A stretch of 64,000 nt of DNA from Enterocloster lavalensis (GCF_902364025.1 NZ_CABJCG010000010.1:1-64000); one strand, 5' to 3'. Positions 8,704 through 17,979 are shown, counted from the stretch's first letter. A program made the numbers and translations. The notes: generated by a model not told the origin, from the sequence alone.

Positions 8704-9447
8704 ATGAATTTATCTGGAAAAAAAATTCTTATTACCGGTGCTACCGGCGGTATTGGAAGTGCAGTTGCCCAGAAACTAGCGGCTAGCGGTGCGCAGATAG
8801 TCATAACAGGACGGAACATCTCTCGACTCCAATCTATTTTTATAAATTTGGAAGGTAAGGGCCATGCCTGGATTGCTGCAGATCTTTCTGATATTTCTTG
8901 TATTAAGGATGTAATTGCTCAAGCGGCGAACGGTGACGGATTGTGGGGCTTAGTGCACTGTGCTGGCGGAGGAAGTATCACGCCGCTAACCGCGTTATCT
9001 GCTAACGTTTTAGCGCAACATATGCAGATAAATTTTTATGCTTTTATTGAATTAGTACGTCAAATGACTAAACGAAAAAATTTGGATCCAGATGGTGGTA
9101 GTATCGTAGGTATTTCTTCTTTCGCAGCTATGGAGGGTGAGCGTGGACAAACAGCCTATGCGGCTTCTAAAGCTGCTATGGATGCGGCGGTTCGCACGCT
9201 ATCCCAAGAGTTGGTTCTCAAGAAGGTTCGAATTAATAGCATTCGTCCGGGCATGGTACAGAGTGAAGCAACCGACCAATACTTATGTGATATGGGAAAG
9301 GAGCGTTTTGACATGCTAGTGAGTAAGCAATTATTTGGACTTGGAAAACCTGAATATGTCGCTGAATTATGTGCCTTTTTATTGAGCGAGAGTGGACGAT
9401 TTATGACTGGACGCAGTATATATTTAGATGGTGGACGATTTTTATAA
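8704..9447 (+). CDS. Short-chain dehydrogenase/reductase (FabG-like) 1
   Basis: A classical SDR of 247 residues: the cofactor glycine motif TGATGGIGS near residues 10-18, HCAGGG in place of the usual NNAG, catalytic serine in GISSFAA (about 138) and YAASK (about 153). Typical FabG enzymes reduce 3-oxoacyl-ACP to 3-hydroxyacyl-ACP with NADPH. Its position with two ACPs and two ketosynthases supports that role, with the chain retained as a hydroxyacyl because no dehydratase or enoyl reductase is encoded nearby. GAGGACGAGGT precedes the ATG. The second SDR at 13768 is only distantly similar, so the two may act on different intermediates. Confidence 0.85.
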   Translation: MNLSGKKILITGATGGIGSAVAQKLAASGAQIVITGRNISRLQSIFINLEGKGHAWIAADLSDISCIKDVIAQAANGDGLWGLVHCAGGGSITPLTALSANVLAQHMQINFYAFIELVRQMTKRKNLDPDGGSIVGISSFAAMEGERGQTAYAASKAAMDAAVRTLSQELVLKKVRINSIRPGMVQSEATDQYLCDMGKERFDMLVSKQLFGLGKPEYVAELCAFLLSESGRFMTGRSIYLDGGRFL

Positions 9448-9461
9448 AAATAATGGAGTAG

Positions 9462-11000
9462 ATGAAAAGCATGCAGATTAATTTATTGGAATACTTCGAA
9501 AAAACATTGATTTGCTGCCCTCATAAAACGGCAGTAATACACGGAAGCGAAAGACTCTCATTCTCCGACTTAGGTGAACAAAGCAAAAAACTAGGTTGCT
9601 GTATTGCACGACAGGTGGGTTGCATACGCAAACCGATTGCTGTATATATGCCCAAAAATATTGGTTGCGTAGTTTCGGACATTGCAATCCTGTATAGTGG
9701 AAATGCTTATATGAACCTTGACATAAAAACACCAACTAAGCGTATAACAGCTATTCTTGAGCGTGTTAACCCGGTTCTGATTTTGACCGATATGGTTCAT
9801 GTAGCCGCTGTTAAAGAAAATTGGCCGGATCAAGAAATATTGGTTTGGGATGCGATCAATTTCTCTTCGATAAGCTATACTCAAGAAGAACTTGATAGGA
9901 TATTATGCTCTCTGCTAGATACCGATCCTTTATGTATTATCAATACTTCTGGATCTACAGGCACACCTAAGGGCGTAGTACTCAATCATCACAGCTTCAT
10001 TGATTTTACTGATTGGGCCAATCATACAATGAATTTTACAGAAAATGAAATAATAGGCAGCCTTTCACCGGCTGTATTTGATATATACAGTTACGAATTA
10101 TGTGTTCTAATGTCTCGCGGAGGAACTATGGTTCTTTTGGATGACAGCAGTGCCGCATTTCCTGCGCGTTTGTTGCAGACGCTTCGTGACGAAAAAGTTT
10201 CCTTTATTTTCTGGGTACCTACCATAATGGTTAATATTGCCAATATGGGATTGCTTGATAAGCTTCCGTTGCCGGATATTCGTCTGGTTTGGTTTGCCGG
10301 TGAGGTGTTCCCTACAAAGCAGTTCAATATATGGCGCCGCCATTTGCCGCAGGCTCGTTTTGTCAATATGTATGGCCCTATTGAAATAACTCTGGACTGC
10401 ACCTATTATATTGTGGAGCGACAGCTATCGGATGACGAACCCATTCCTATTGGAACCGCTATGCGCAATACAGAAATCTTGTTGTTAAATGAACAGTGTC
10501 GCCTCTGCGAGGCAGGTGAAGAGGGCGAAATATGTGTCCGTGGCAGTTCTTTAGCTATGGGATATTATAACAATCCGGAAAAGACTACCGTAGCCTTTGT
10601 TCAAAACCCTCTAAATACAGCTTACCCTGAGACGATTTATCGCACAGGCGACATAGCTTATTATAATGACCGAGGCGAACTGATATTTAAGGGACGTAAG
10701 GACAGTTTAGTAAAGCATTCCGGTTATCGAATTGAGTTAGGCGAGATAGAACATATCATTATCAACGTATTAAAACTGGTTAAAAATGGATGTATTGTTT
10801 ATGATTATACCCATAAGCAAATTGTATTTTATTATGAGCCAGAGCCGGGAATGAATATTGCAGATATGCGAAAAGCATTAGGAAATTATATACCTAAATA
10901 CATGATTCCCAATGTATTTTCACCCATGCAGGAATTGCCTCGTAACACCAACGGAAAAATTGACCGTCTCAGGCTTAAGGAGTTAGCCAATGCCCAGTGA
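9462..11000 (+). CDS. Stand-alone adenylation enzyme (NRPS A-domain/DltA-like acyl-AMP ligase)
   Basis: The 512-residue protein has a complete set of adenylation core motifs: the phosphate loop TSGSTGTPKGV (about residue 163), YGPIEIT, GEICVRG, YRTGD (about 394), GRKDSLVKHSGYRIELGEIE with the hinge, and NTNGKIDR near the C-terminus with the catalytic lysine. It activates a carboxylic acid as the adenylate and loads it on a carrier protein, here probably one of the two ACPs at 11805 or 15611. It has no fused carrier or condensation domain. The sequence style is closer to amino-acid-activating A-domains and DltA than to long-chain acyl-CoA ligases, but the substrate cannot be read reliably. It overlaps the next gene by 11 bases. 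Confidence 0.85.
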   Translation: MKSMQINLLEYFEKTLICCPHKTAVIHGSERLSFSDLGEQSKKLGCCIARQVGCIRKPIAVYMPKNIGCVVSDIAILYSGNAYMNLDIKTPTKRITAILERVNPVLILTDMVHVAAVKENWPDQEILVWDAINFSSISYTQEELDRILCSLLDTDPLCIINTSGSTGTPKGVVLNHHSFIDFTDWANHTMNFTENEIIGSLSPAVFDIYSYELCVLMSRGGTMVLLDDSSAAFPARLLQTLRDEKVSFIFWVPTIMVNIANMGLLDKLPLPDIRLVWFAGEVFPTKQFNIWRRHLPQARFVNMYGPIEITLDCTYYIVERQLSDDEPIPIGTAMRNTEILLLNEQCRLCEAGEEGEICVRGSSLAMGYYNNPEKTTVAFVQNPLNTAYPETIYRTGDIAYYNDRGELIFKGRKDSLVKHSGYRIELGEIEHIIINVLKLVKNGCIVYDYTHKQIVFYYEPEPGMNIADMRKALGNYIPKYMIPNVFSPMQELPRNTNGKIDRLRLKELANAQ

Positions 11001-11799
11001 TAAAATTGAAGCTTTATTAGATTTTATAAAAGATATCAAGGGGCCCGCCGCACGCACAAATGTAGTAATTATGCCCAGTTTACTGGAAACATTTATTAAA
11101 GAACATGAGGGACAGATCATAGTTGGAAAGGATGTTGCTGTGATTACGATTCCGGATACAGAGAATATCCTGCGTATACAGTTTTTTGCGCGAAGCCCAG
11201 AAGCTCTCAAAACGCTTCACGAACTCATTCCTTTCACTAAACGTCAGATCATATGTGAAATTGTCGGACGCGCCCCAAAAGTCGGAAGTCTTGCAAAGGA
11301 ATTGGAAGAGGCTGGTTTCTCCTATTATGCTAAGTTTCAACGTATGCTGTGCAAGACACCGCAACCGGATTTGACACTAGATATTTCTGAGGTAGAAGCG
11401 GCATGTCCGGAAGATGCTAAAGAAATATTGGCTATCACTCGTGCAGTCTTTGATCCTTTGACTGCTAGAATTCCGTCTCTAAATTCATTAATCATGCGAA
11501 TAGAGGAGGGGGAGGTTTTTGTAATACGAAGAGCAGGTCAAATTGCCGGCTTTACTTCATTTGATTCCAAACATAAACGGGTGGCCTTATTAGACCATGT
11601 GATAGTACGACCAGAATATCGGAATCAAAAAATCGCCAAAAAAATATTAACTTATAAATGGCTAATGGAAAACGAAAGTCTTCACTATATCTTATGGATT
11701 AACGAATTATGTGATGGCCCAATTCGTTACCATAAAAAAAATGGCTTTGTTTGTGATGGCATTTATGATTATATTTTTACAATTAGAAAGGAGCATTAA
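10990..11799 (+). CDS. GNAT-fold acyltransferase with N-terminal extension
   Basis: Residues about 135-265 form a GNAT domain: the core strand VALLDHVIVRPEYR is followed by the acyl-CoA pyrophosphate-binding loop RNQKIAKKIL (about residue 211) and the C-terminal HKKNGFV strand. The first 130 residues are an unassigned domain. GNAT enzymes move acyl groups from CoA, sometimes from ACP, to amines. The gene lies between the adenylation enzyme and an ACP and overlaps the former, so it may load or transfer the acyl group of this cassette. A decarboxylating loading role, as for GNAT domains in some polyketide synthases, is an alternative. The true substrate is unknown. Confidence 0.65.
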   Translation: MPSDKIEALLDFIKDIKGPAARTNVVIMPSLLETFIKEHEGQIIVGKDVAVITIPDTENILRIQFFARSPEALKTLHELIPFTKRQIICEIVGRAPKVGSLAKELEEAGFSYYAKFQRMLCKTPQPDLTLDISEVEAACPEDAKEILAITRAVFDPLTARIPSLNSLIMRIEEGEVFVIRRAGQIAGFTSFDSKHKRVALLDHVIVRPEYRNQKIAKKILTYKWLMENESLHYILWINELCDGPIRYHKKNGFVCDGIYDYIFTIRKEH

Positions 11800-11804
11800 A
11801 AGCT

Positions 11805-12035
11805 ATGGAACAAATTTATGAAATACTATCCAACTTGAGGCCTGAGTTTGATTATCACACCAGTCAAGATTATATTGCCGATAATTTACTAGACTCTTTT
11901 GATATTGTATCTCTCGTATCAGAACTAGAGGAACGATATGGGATTTTTATTGATGCATTGGATATTTTACCTGAGAATTTTAAAAATGCGAGTGCAATAG
12001 CTGATGTGGTTATAAAAAATGGAGGAGAATTATGA
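11805..12035 (+). CDS. Acyl/peptidyl carrier protein 1
   Basis: A 76-residue acidic protein with the four-helix carrier pattern and the phosphopantetheine site LLDSFD, where Ser31 would carry the arm. It lacks the exact DSL of fatty-acid ACP, as is common in specialised carriers. It sits five bases after the acyltransferase and overlaps the ketosynthase start (ATGA), so the three are co-translated. It probably carries the acid activated by the adenylation enzyme or the growing chain. Confidence 0.85.
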   Translation: MEQIYEILSNLRPEFDYHTSQDYIADNLLDSFDIVSLVSELEERYGIFIDALDILPENFKNASAIADVVIKNGGEL

Positions 12036-13102
12036 TCACATCGTTTCAAAATAAGCGTATTGCAGGTGTACTTACAGTGCTGCCTCAAAACGAGATACCA
12101 TTTGAAGATGAAATAGAAAATTATACCTTTCAGCCAAAGCAGACCCTTCGTTTAAAAAAAATCATGGGATACAAAAAGCATTGTATTGCAGCCGATTCCA
12201 CTGCAACATCGGATCTCTGTGTAGTTGGACTGAAACATATATTAAAGCACAATTATCTCAAACCAGAAGATATCGGGGCGCTTATTGTATTAACAATAAC
12301 GCCAGATCATTTTGTACCTCACACTTCTAATATTATACAAGCTCGATGCAATTTAAGCACAAACATATTGTGTATGGATATTGTTCAGGGATGTGCGGGA
12401 TTTTTATTAGGATTAATGCAGGGATTTTTACTATTGGAGCATATGGCTGACAAAAAGGTTGTTCTCATAAATGCGGATGTTCTCAGTCATAAAATCTCAA
12501 AGCAGGACCGTAATAGTTATCCTCTCTGTGGTGACGCTGCAACTATAACTATTTTAGAAAATAGTCCATCTAATGAAAAAATCTGGTGCAATATTTACAT
12601 GGACGGAAAACGGGGAGACGCATTAAAAATTCCTGCAGGCGGTTCAAGGCTTCCATGTGGACCAAAAACCGCAATAAAGCATGATGCTGGTGATGGGAAC
12701 CTACGTAGTTTGAATAATATGTGTATGGATGGAGAAGCCGTATTTCAATTTGTACAGCGAGATGTACCTCCACTCATAGAAGAAACCTTGGTTTATGCCG
12801 GTATTAAAAAAGAAGAGATAGAATGGTACTTATTTCATCAACCAAATCGTTTTATGCTCCGAAAATTAGCAGAAAAATTGGAGATCCCCTATGAAAAAGT
12901 TCCAATGGATATTGTGGAAAACTTTGGAAATCCTTCCGGTGCTTCTATTCCATTACTTATTACTGCTGACTTATCATCACAAATGATGACGAAAAAATCA
13001 TTATGCTGTTTGTCGGCCTTTGGTGGAGGCTTAACCTGGGGAGCAATGATAATGCACTTAGGAGGTATGGATTTTTGTGAAATGTTGCATTCCAATTTGT
13101 AA
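12032..13102 (+). CDS. Ketosynthase III (FabH-like) 1
   Basis: A thiolase-fold ketoacyl-ACP synthase III of 356 residues. The catalytic triad is visible: Cys121 in VQGCAGF, His269 in LFHQPN and Asn300 in NFGNPSG. FabH enzymes condense an acyl-CoA starter with malonyl-ACP; relatives in special pathways accept branched, hydroxylated or amino starters, or transfer acyl groups instead. GGAGGAGAA precedes the ATG. It is clearly paralogous to the ketosynthase at 14506 but diverged, so the two probably take different substrates. Both being intact suggests two condensation or transfer steps. Confidence 0.85.
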   Translation: MITSFQNKRIAGVLTVLPQNEIPFEDEIENYTFQPKQTLRLKKIMGYKKHCIAADSTATSDLCVVGLKHILKHNYLKPEDIGALIVLTITPDHFVPHTSNIIQARCNLSTNILCMDIVQGCAGFLLGLMQGFLLLEHMADKKVVLINADVLSHKISKQDRNSYPLCGDAATITILENSPSNEKIWCNIYMDGKRGDALKIPAGGSRLPCGPKTAIKHDAGDGNLRSLNNMCMDGEAVFQFVQRDVPPLIEETLVYAGIKKEEIEWYLFHQPNRFMLRKLAEKLEIPYEKVPMDIVENFGNPSGASIPLLITADLSSQMMTKKSLCCLSAFGGGLTWGAMIMHLGGMDFCEMLHSNL

Positions 13103-13784
13103 TATTCCAATCCAGTGCTTTTCTTTTATGCCTGAGATAGAGGATGCCAGAATGTATCTGTGCATTGAGGGAAAGACCGCTTTGGTTATAGATCCCAGTT
13201 TATCAGAAGAGGCGTTTGTATTGCTAAAACAGGCAGGCGTAGAGGATGTCACGGTCCTTTTAACACATGAACATTATGACCACATCTCGGGTGTCAATCG
13301 TCTGTGTAGTTCCTTTAACTGCAATGTGGTTTGCACTGAAATATGTGCTAAGTTAATCCAGGATCCAAGAAAAAACCTTTCCCAGTATTACCGGCCTCAA
13401 CATATTATGCTGGTAGAAAAAAAGCAAATAAGTGCTTTTGCACAAATCCAGCCGTTCTCCTGTCATGCTGACACTTGTTTTTCTGGTCAAATGAAATTGC
13501 ACTTTAGTCACCATACGCTGGTTTTGACAGAAACTCCAGGGCACTCTAGGGGAAGTTTATGTGCTGCTTTGGACGATCAAATTGTTTTTACTGGTGATAG
13601 CCTTATCCCTCATACCCCGGTAGTAACCAAGCTTCCTGGAGGAAGCCGTCAGGATTATAAGATATATACGCTACCCTATTTATGTTCACTGCCCAATGAT
13701 ATGTGGGTATTGCCCGGCCATTTTGATGGAGCGCCATTGAAAGAGTTATTGAAAGAGGTAAAGACCTATGTTACTGAAGGATAA
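13077..13784 (+). CDS. Metallo-beta-lactamase-fold hydrolase, probable thioesterase
   Basis: The metal-binding motif THEHYDH occurs at residues 63-69, with TPGHSRGS and FTGDSLIP further on and a final PGHFDG, the ligand set of glyoxalase-II-like MBL hydrolases. Such enzymes cleave thioesters, and MBL-type thioesterases release chains from ACP in some polyketide systems. In a cassette with two ACPs it could release or edit the acyl chain; that is inference. The start is GTG 13077 with GGAGGT at 13061-13066. It overlaps the preceding gene by 26 bases and the next by 17. Confidence 0.75.
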   Translation: MKCCIPICNIPIQCFSFMPEIEDARMYLCIEGKTALVIDPSLSEEAFVLLKQAGVEDVTVLLTHEHYDHISGVNRLCSSFNCNVVCTEICAKLIQDPRKNLSQYYRPQHIMLVEKKQISAFAQIQPFSCHADTCFSGQMKLHFSHHTLVLTETPGHSRGSLCAALDDQIVFTGDSLIPHTPVVTKLPGGSRQDYKIYTLPYLCSLPNDMWVLPGHFDGAPLKELLKEVKTYVTEG

Positions 13785-14493
13785 AATTTGTTTTGTGAGT
13801 GGTGCCGGAAAAGGACTGGGAAGAGCCATTGTGGAGGCCTTTTTACGAGAGGGCGCCATTGTCTATGCGAATGACCGTGAAATTGGAAGTCTAGAAATCT
13901 ATGCGGATAATCCTAATGTGGAAATCATGTATTTTGATGTATCTGACAGCTATGCAGATAAGGAAGCTATACTTCGTATAAAAAAAGAAAAGGGGTGTCT
14001 GGATGTTTTGGTCAATAACGCAGGTATTATGACCGATGCCCTAATCGGTACAATTTCCCGTGCCTTGATGGAAGAAATTTTTGCAACCAATGTATTTGGT
14101 ACCATGGAACTCCTCCAACTTGCTGCCAAGCAGATGATTTCCCAACACAGCGGAAGTATCATTAATTTATCTTCTATTGTAGGAATAACCGGGAATCCGG
14201 GGCAACTGGTTTACTCAGCTACCAAAGGAGCGATCATTGCTTTAACGAAAACTGCGGCTAAGGAATTGGGTCCGCGAGGAATACGAGTAAATGCAATTGC
14301 TCCCGGAATGATTGATACTGATATGATGCGTTCAATTGGAGATATTCATTTACAGCATCATATTTCTAACATACCCTTGGGACGTTTAGGGCGCCCGACT
14401 GAAATTGCTGAGGCCTGCGTTTACCTTGCTTCAGATATGTCGTCCTATGTAACAGGACATATTTTGCAAGTAGATGCCAGTGTGTTGGTTTAG
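13768..14493 (+). CDS. Short-chain dehydrogenase/reductase (FabG-like) 2
   Basis: A complete classical SDR of 241 residues: SGAGKGLGRA (residues 11-20), NNAGIM, LSSIVG with the catalytic serine, and YSATKGA (about 149-155). The C-terminal GRLGRPTEIAEACVYLAS block is characteristic of FabG. It probably reduces a 3-oxo intermediate made by one of the ketosynthases. Overlap with the MBL gene and tight spacing to the TTG start of the second ketosynthase place it in the same translationally coupled cassette. Confidence 0.88.
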   Translation: MLLKDKICFVSGAGKGLGRAIVEAFLREGAIVYANDREIGSLEIYADNPNVEIMYFDVSDSYADKEAILRIKKEKGCLDVLVNNAGIMTDALIGTISRALMEEIFATNVFGTMELLQLAAKQMISQHSGSIINLSSIVGITGNPGQLVYSATKGAIIALTKTAAKELGPRGIRVNAIAPGMIDTDMMRSIGDIHLQHHISNIPLGRLGRPTEIAEACVYLASDMSSYVTGHILQVDASVLV

Positions 14494-14505
14494 GAGGAAA
14501 TTATT

Positions 14506-15591
14506 TTGCTAACAAGTACGTTTACCGGACTGCGTATTGCCGGAATGGCAGCAGCGGTTCCCTCATATGAAATTACTGCCGAAGAAATGTACGCCAGATA
14601 TGGAAAAGAGATCGTTGATAAAACAATAAAAATGGTCGGAGTAAAGAAATCAAGAAAATCTGTTCCACAACAGCTTTCGTCGGATCTGGGCTATGAGGCA
14701 GCACAAGCAATTATAAAGGAGAAAAAAATCTATCTGGATACCATAGGTGTATTGCTGTATATTACACAAACTCCGGATTATAAAGTTCCATCAAGCGCTA
14801 TGATTTTACACAAACGCCTTGGACTATCGCAAGATTGCTCTGCCATGGATATAAATTTAGGCTGTTCAGGATTTGTTTATGGCTTACACACCATATGTGC
14901 GATTTTGCAAAGTCTTAGTTGTCAACGCGGTCTACTAATTGTTGGCGACGTATCAAGCAAGTTAAGCACCCCCGATAATAGAGCCTCTTCTCTTCTTTTT
15001 GGGGATGGTTCTGCTGCTGTAGTGGTAGAAAAAGCGGACTCTGCTCCAATGCACTTTGCGCTGCGTTCAGATGGGACTCGCTATCCTGCAATCATAGTTC
15101 CGGGAGGCGGATTCAGAGCCATGACTTACTCTTCTGAAGAGCTGTCAAAGGGACATCGAGACTATCCCTATCCTCTGATGGATGGTATGGGGGTTTTTAA
15201 TTTCAGCATACAGGATGTTCCTGCTTTAATTAAGGAATTTCTTGCGGTTCAGGGGACGTCTCTAGCAGATTACGATTGTTTGGCACTGCATCAGGCTAAC
15301 TTGTATATTATGAAGCAAATTGCAAAGAAGTTAAAAGCCTTGCCAGGACAGCTTTTGGTTAGCGTTGACCAATACGGGAATACAAGCGGCGCTTCCATTC
15401 CCATTACACTAGTAGATCATTATGGCAAAGACTCCGCGGGAAAAATCCGTATCTTGATGAGCGGTTTTGGTGTTGGATTGTCATGGGGAGTTGCCAGTTT
15501 AGAAATGGATTTGAATAATATTTTGCCTATGGTGGTTTCGGATGAATATTACGAACCCATAGAAATAGATACCCAAGAATATAATGCATAA
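14506..15591 (+). CDS. Ketosynthase III (FabH-like) 2
   Basis: A second thiolase-fold ketosynthase III of 361 residues with Cys120 in NLGCSGF, His262 in LHQANL and Asn292 in YGNTSG, so the catalytic triad is intact. The YGNTSGASIP and GFGVGLSWG segments are standard FabH features. The start is TTG 14506 with AGGAGGA just upstream. It ends in the leader of the second ACP gene. Together with the reductase before it, it could form a condense-and-reduce pair producing a 3-hydroxyacyl chain. Confidence 0.87.
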   Translation: MLTSTFTGLRIAGMAAAVPSYEITAEEMYARYGKEIVDKTIKMVGVKKSRKSVPQQLSSDLGYEAAQAIIKEKKIYLDTIGVLLYITQTPDYKVPSSAMILHKRLGLSQDCSAMDINLGCSGFVYGLHTICAILQSLSCQRGLLIVGDVSSKLSTPDNRASSLLFGDGSAAVVVEKADSAPMHFALRSDGTRYPAIIVPGGGFRAMTYSSEELSKGHRDYPYPLMDGMGVFNFSIQDVPALIKEFLAVQGTSLADYDCLALHQANLYIMKQIAKKLKALPGQLLVSVDQYGNTSGASIPITLVDHYGKDSAGKIRILMSGFGVGLSWGVASLEMDLNNILPMVVSDEYYEPIEIDTQEYNA

Positions 15592-15610
15592 TCAAAGGAG
15601 GTTAATTACC

Positions 15611-15829
15611 ATGACTGAGAAAGAGAAATTAGCTTTATTGGAGGAAACTTTAGAAGAAGATGCGGGAACCCTTACGCGCGAAACTGTATTAGACGATCTG
15701 GACAGTTGGGATTCCATGGCTAAGCTTTCGCTGATTGTCCTTATGGATGATCAGTTTTCCAAGACTTTGTCAGGAAATACGATTAAGGGTTTTGTTACAA
15801 TCGGTGATATTATCGATTATATGTCTTAG
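15611..15829 (+). CDS. Acyl carrier protein 2
   Basis: A 72-residue acidic carrier with the phosphopantetheine site LDSWDSMAK, Ser35 being the attachment residue. An in-frame ATG at 15584 exists, but AAAGGAGG at 15595-15602 points to ATG 15611. DSWDSM is common in carriers dedicated to secondary or glycan-modifying pathways. Neighbours suggest it serves the second ketosynthase and the acyltransferase-like protein just downstream. Confidence 0.85.
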   Translation: MTEKEKLALLEETLEEDAGTLTRETVLDDLDSWDSMAKLSLIVLMDDQFSKTLSGNTIKGFVTIGDIIDYMS

Positions 15830-15833
15830 GTCC

Positions 15834-16928
15834 ATGAAAATGCAACCATTCAATTATTTTCAAAAATTTCTTCCATATTATAGTGATCGTTACCTTTTTA
15901 CGCTTTGTCCGAAAGAGAGAATCGAAGATGTGGTAACCTTTATTGATACCTATTGGAAGAAGAACCATGCCTTTGTAGTATCAAGGACGTTGTTGGACTG
16001 GCAGTACTATAATACTAAAGCTGATTGTTACAATATTGCAGTGGCAATACAAAAGGAAACTGCCGAAATTCATGCAATGGTGGGTATAACCTGCACCAGT
16101 CATTTTGATCCGGCCATCACAAAACCAGTACGTTGGGGTAGCCTTCTTAAAATTCGTCCAGATGCTGAACCGGGGCTTGGTATGATGGTGGAATGGTATA
16201 AGAATGAGAGCACATATGCTTGTGCGGATGTTGGACTTGGAGAATCGCCCACTGCCATTCAATTGGCAAATAAAACCGGAGCGACAACAGGGGTGGCAGA
16301 TCAATATTATATTCTACACCCCACCAAGCGTTCCTTCTGCCTTATTGATAGGGCAGAAGGGGCCCCGCGCCACAATCCAATGGCTCAGATCAGTACAAAA
16401 GAATTCAGAAGTTACTCTGCTGAAGATTTTGTAAATCTGGAAGGGGCAGTATTAGAGGCAATTCCTTATTTCAAATCAAAGATATATTATATAAATCGTT
16501 ATTTTAATCATCCTATTTATCATTATCATGCAACTGGCATTTTGGGATTAACAGGATCATGTGATGGGGTGATCTTTTGGCGTACTTGTAAAGCTAGAGG
16601 GGCAAAATGTATTCGTATTATAGACTACTTTGGCTTAAAAGGGGCTCTTGAAGGATGCCTCCGTAATTTTAACACATTGTTGCAGAAATGGGATGCTGAG
16701 TATGTGGACTTCTTATGTGTAGGGATGCCAGCCAAGGAATTAGCCCAAGGAGGATTTGTGGAGCGGCATTCTGTTTCAGGGTTGATAATTCCAAATTATT
16801 TTGAACCTTTTGTTCAACAAAATATTGATGTGACCTACAGTCATATGGGAGCTTCGGAAGCAAAAGTTATTTTTAAAGGAGATTCGGATCAAGACCGACC
16901 AAATTTGCTTATGCAGGAAACTATTTAG
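15834..16928 (+). CDS. Acyltransferase-like protein (possible GNAT fold), last gene of the acyl cassette
   Basis: A 364-residue soluble protein that I do not recognise with certainty. The LLDWQYYN segment near residue 60, repeated glycine/aromatic strands and duplicated alpha/beta character recall large GNAT-like acyltransferases in glycan clusters. No trans-membrane segment is visible. The ORF remains open upstream to 15735 across the ACP gene, but ATG 15834 is the natural start, four bases after the ACP stop. Its position between the ACP and the nonulosonate pathway makes it the best candidate for attaching the finished acyl chain to the amino group of a sugar. This is inference from context. 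Confidence 0.5.
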   Translation: MKMQPFNYFQKFLPYYSDRYLFTLCPKERIEDVVTFIDTYWKKNHAFVVSRTLLDWQYYNTKADCYNIAVAIQKETAEIHAMVGITCTSHFDPAITKPVRWGSLLKIRPDAEPGLGMMVEWYKNESTYACADVGLGESPTAIQLANKTGATTGVADQYYILHPTKRSFCLIDRAEGAPRHNPMAQISTKEFRSYSAEDFVNLEGAVLEAIPYFKSKIYYINRYFNHPIYHYHATGILGLTGSCDGVIFWRTCKARGAKCIRIIDYFGLKGALEGCLRNFNTLLQKWDAEYVDFLCVGMPAKELAQGGFVERHSVSGLIIPNYFEPFVQQNIDVTYSHMGASEAKVIFKGDSDQDRPNLLMQETI

Positions 16929-16976
16929 ATCACCTGATAAGAATAAGCTTTAAATATCTGAAAGGAATATAGACAG

Positions 16977-17957
16977 ATGAAAAAAATATTAGTAACCGGC
17001 TCCGACGGCTTCATAGGCAGCCATTTAGTAGAATCCTTATTGGAAGAGGGATATGAAGTAAAAGCATTTGTACTATACAATTCTTTTAATACCTGGGGAT
17101 GGCTGGATACACTGCCAAAAGAAAAGAGAGATCAGATTGAAATCTTTCAGGGAGATATAAGAGATCCCCATGGAGTAAAAGAGGCTATGAAAGGGGTAGA
17201 TGCTGTTTTCCACTTAGCAGCATTAATTGCTATTCCCTTCAGTTACTACTCCCCCGACACATATGTCGACACTAATATCAAAGGGACGCTGAACGTCCTG
17301 CAGGCTGCCAGAGATCTGGGAACAGAGCGGGTGCTGATTACATCTACATCAGAGGTCTATGGGACTGCACAGTATGTCCCCATTGATGAACTGCACCCAT
17401 TTCAGGGACAGTCCCCCTATTCCGCCACAAAAATAGGGGCGGATCGTTTAGCTGAATCTTTTTATAGAAGTTTTGGCCTGCCGGTGAGCATTGTGCGTCC
17501 TTTTAATACCTTTGGCCCACGTCAGTCTGCAAGAGCGGTTATTCCTACAATTATTACTCAACTGCTGGCAGGAAAGCTGGAGATAAAACTTGGATCGCTG
17601 ACTCCTACAAGGGATTTCAATTATGTAAAAGATACTGCAAGGGGATTTATTGAAATCTACAAATCCGATCAAACCATTGGCCAAGAAATCAATATAGCAA
17701 CTCAAAAAGAAATCTCTATTGGCCAGCTGGCCGAGGAGTTGATCCGACAAATTAATCCTGGCGCTAGGATTATCTGTGACGAAATTCGCCTTCGTCCTGA
17801 AAACAGCGAAGTAAACCGTTTATTGGGAAGCAATCAGAAGATCCGGCAGTTGACAGCTTGGGAGCCCCGCTACACATTTGAGCAGGGCTTAGAGGAAACA
17901 ATTGAATTTCTGCGCAACAATATGAAGAACTATAAAGTAGACATTTATAATATGTAA
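16977..17957 (+). CDS. legB: NDP-GlcNAc 4,6-dehydratase (LegB-like)
   Basis: An extended SDR of 326 residues: TGSDGFIGSHL at the N-terminus binds NAD, TSTSEVYGTAQ holds the catalytic threonine/acidic pair and YSATKIGAD carries the Tyr and Lys (about 151-155). In the legionaminic acid pathway LegB forms the 4-keto-6-deoxy sugar from GDP-GlcNAc; UDP-linked substrates are possible in relatives. It is followed in order by an aminotransferase, guanylyltransferase-like protein, N-acetyltransferase, nonulosonate synthase, hydrolysing epimerase and CMP-transferase, the full legionaminic set, which is the main reason for the assignment. Confidence 0.85.
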   Translation: MKKILVTGSDGFIGSHLVESLLEEGYEVKAFVLYNSFNTWGWLDTLPKEKRDQIEIFQGDIRDPHGVKEAMKGVDAVFHLAALIAIPFSYYSPDTYVDTNIKGTLNVLQAARDLGTERVLITSTSEVYGTAQYVPIDELHPFQGQSPYSATKIGADRLAESFYRSFGLPVSIVRPFNTFGPRQSARAVIPTIITQLLAGKLEIKLGSLTPTRDFNYVKDTARGFIEIYKSDQTIGQEINIATQKEISIGQLAEELIRQINPGARIICDEIRLRPENSEVNRLLGSNQKIRQLTAWEPRYTFEQGLEETIEFLRNNMKNYKVDIYNM

Positions 17958-17979
17958 ATATTGCGGAGGGCAACCAATT

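Noticed and set aside
15735..15833. N-terminal extension of the acyltransferase-like gene into the ACP gene
   Set aside because: The extension is the ACP read in another frame; ATG 15834 four bases after the ACP stop is the natural start.
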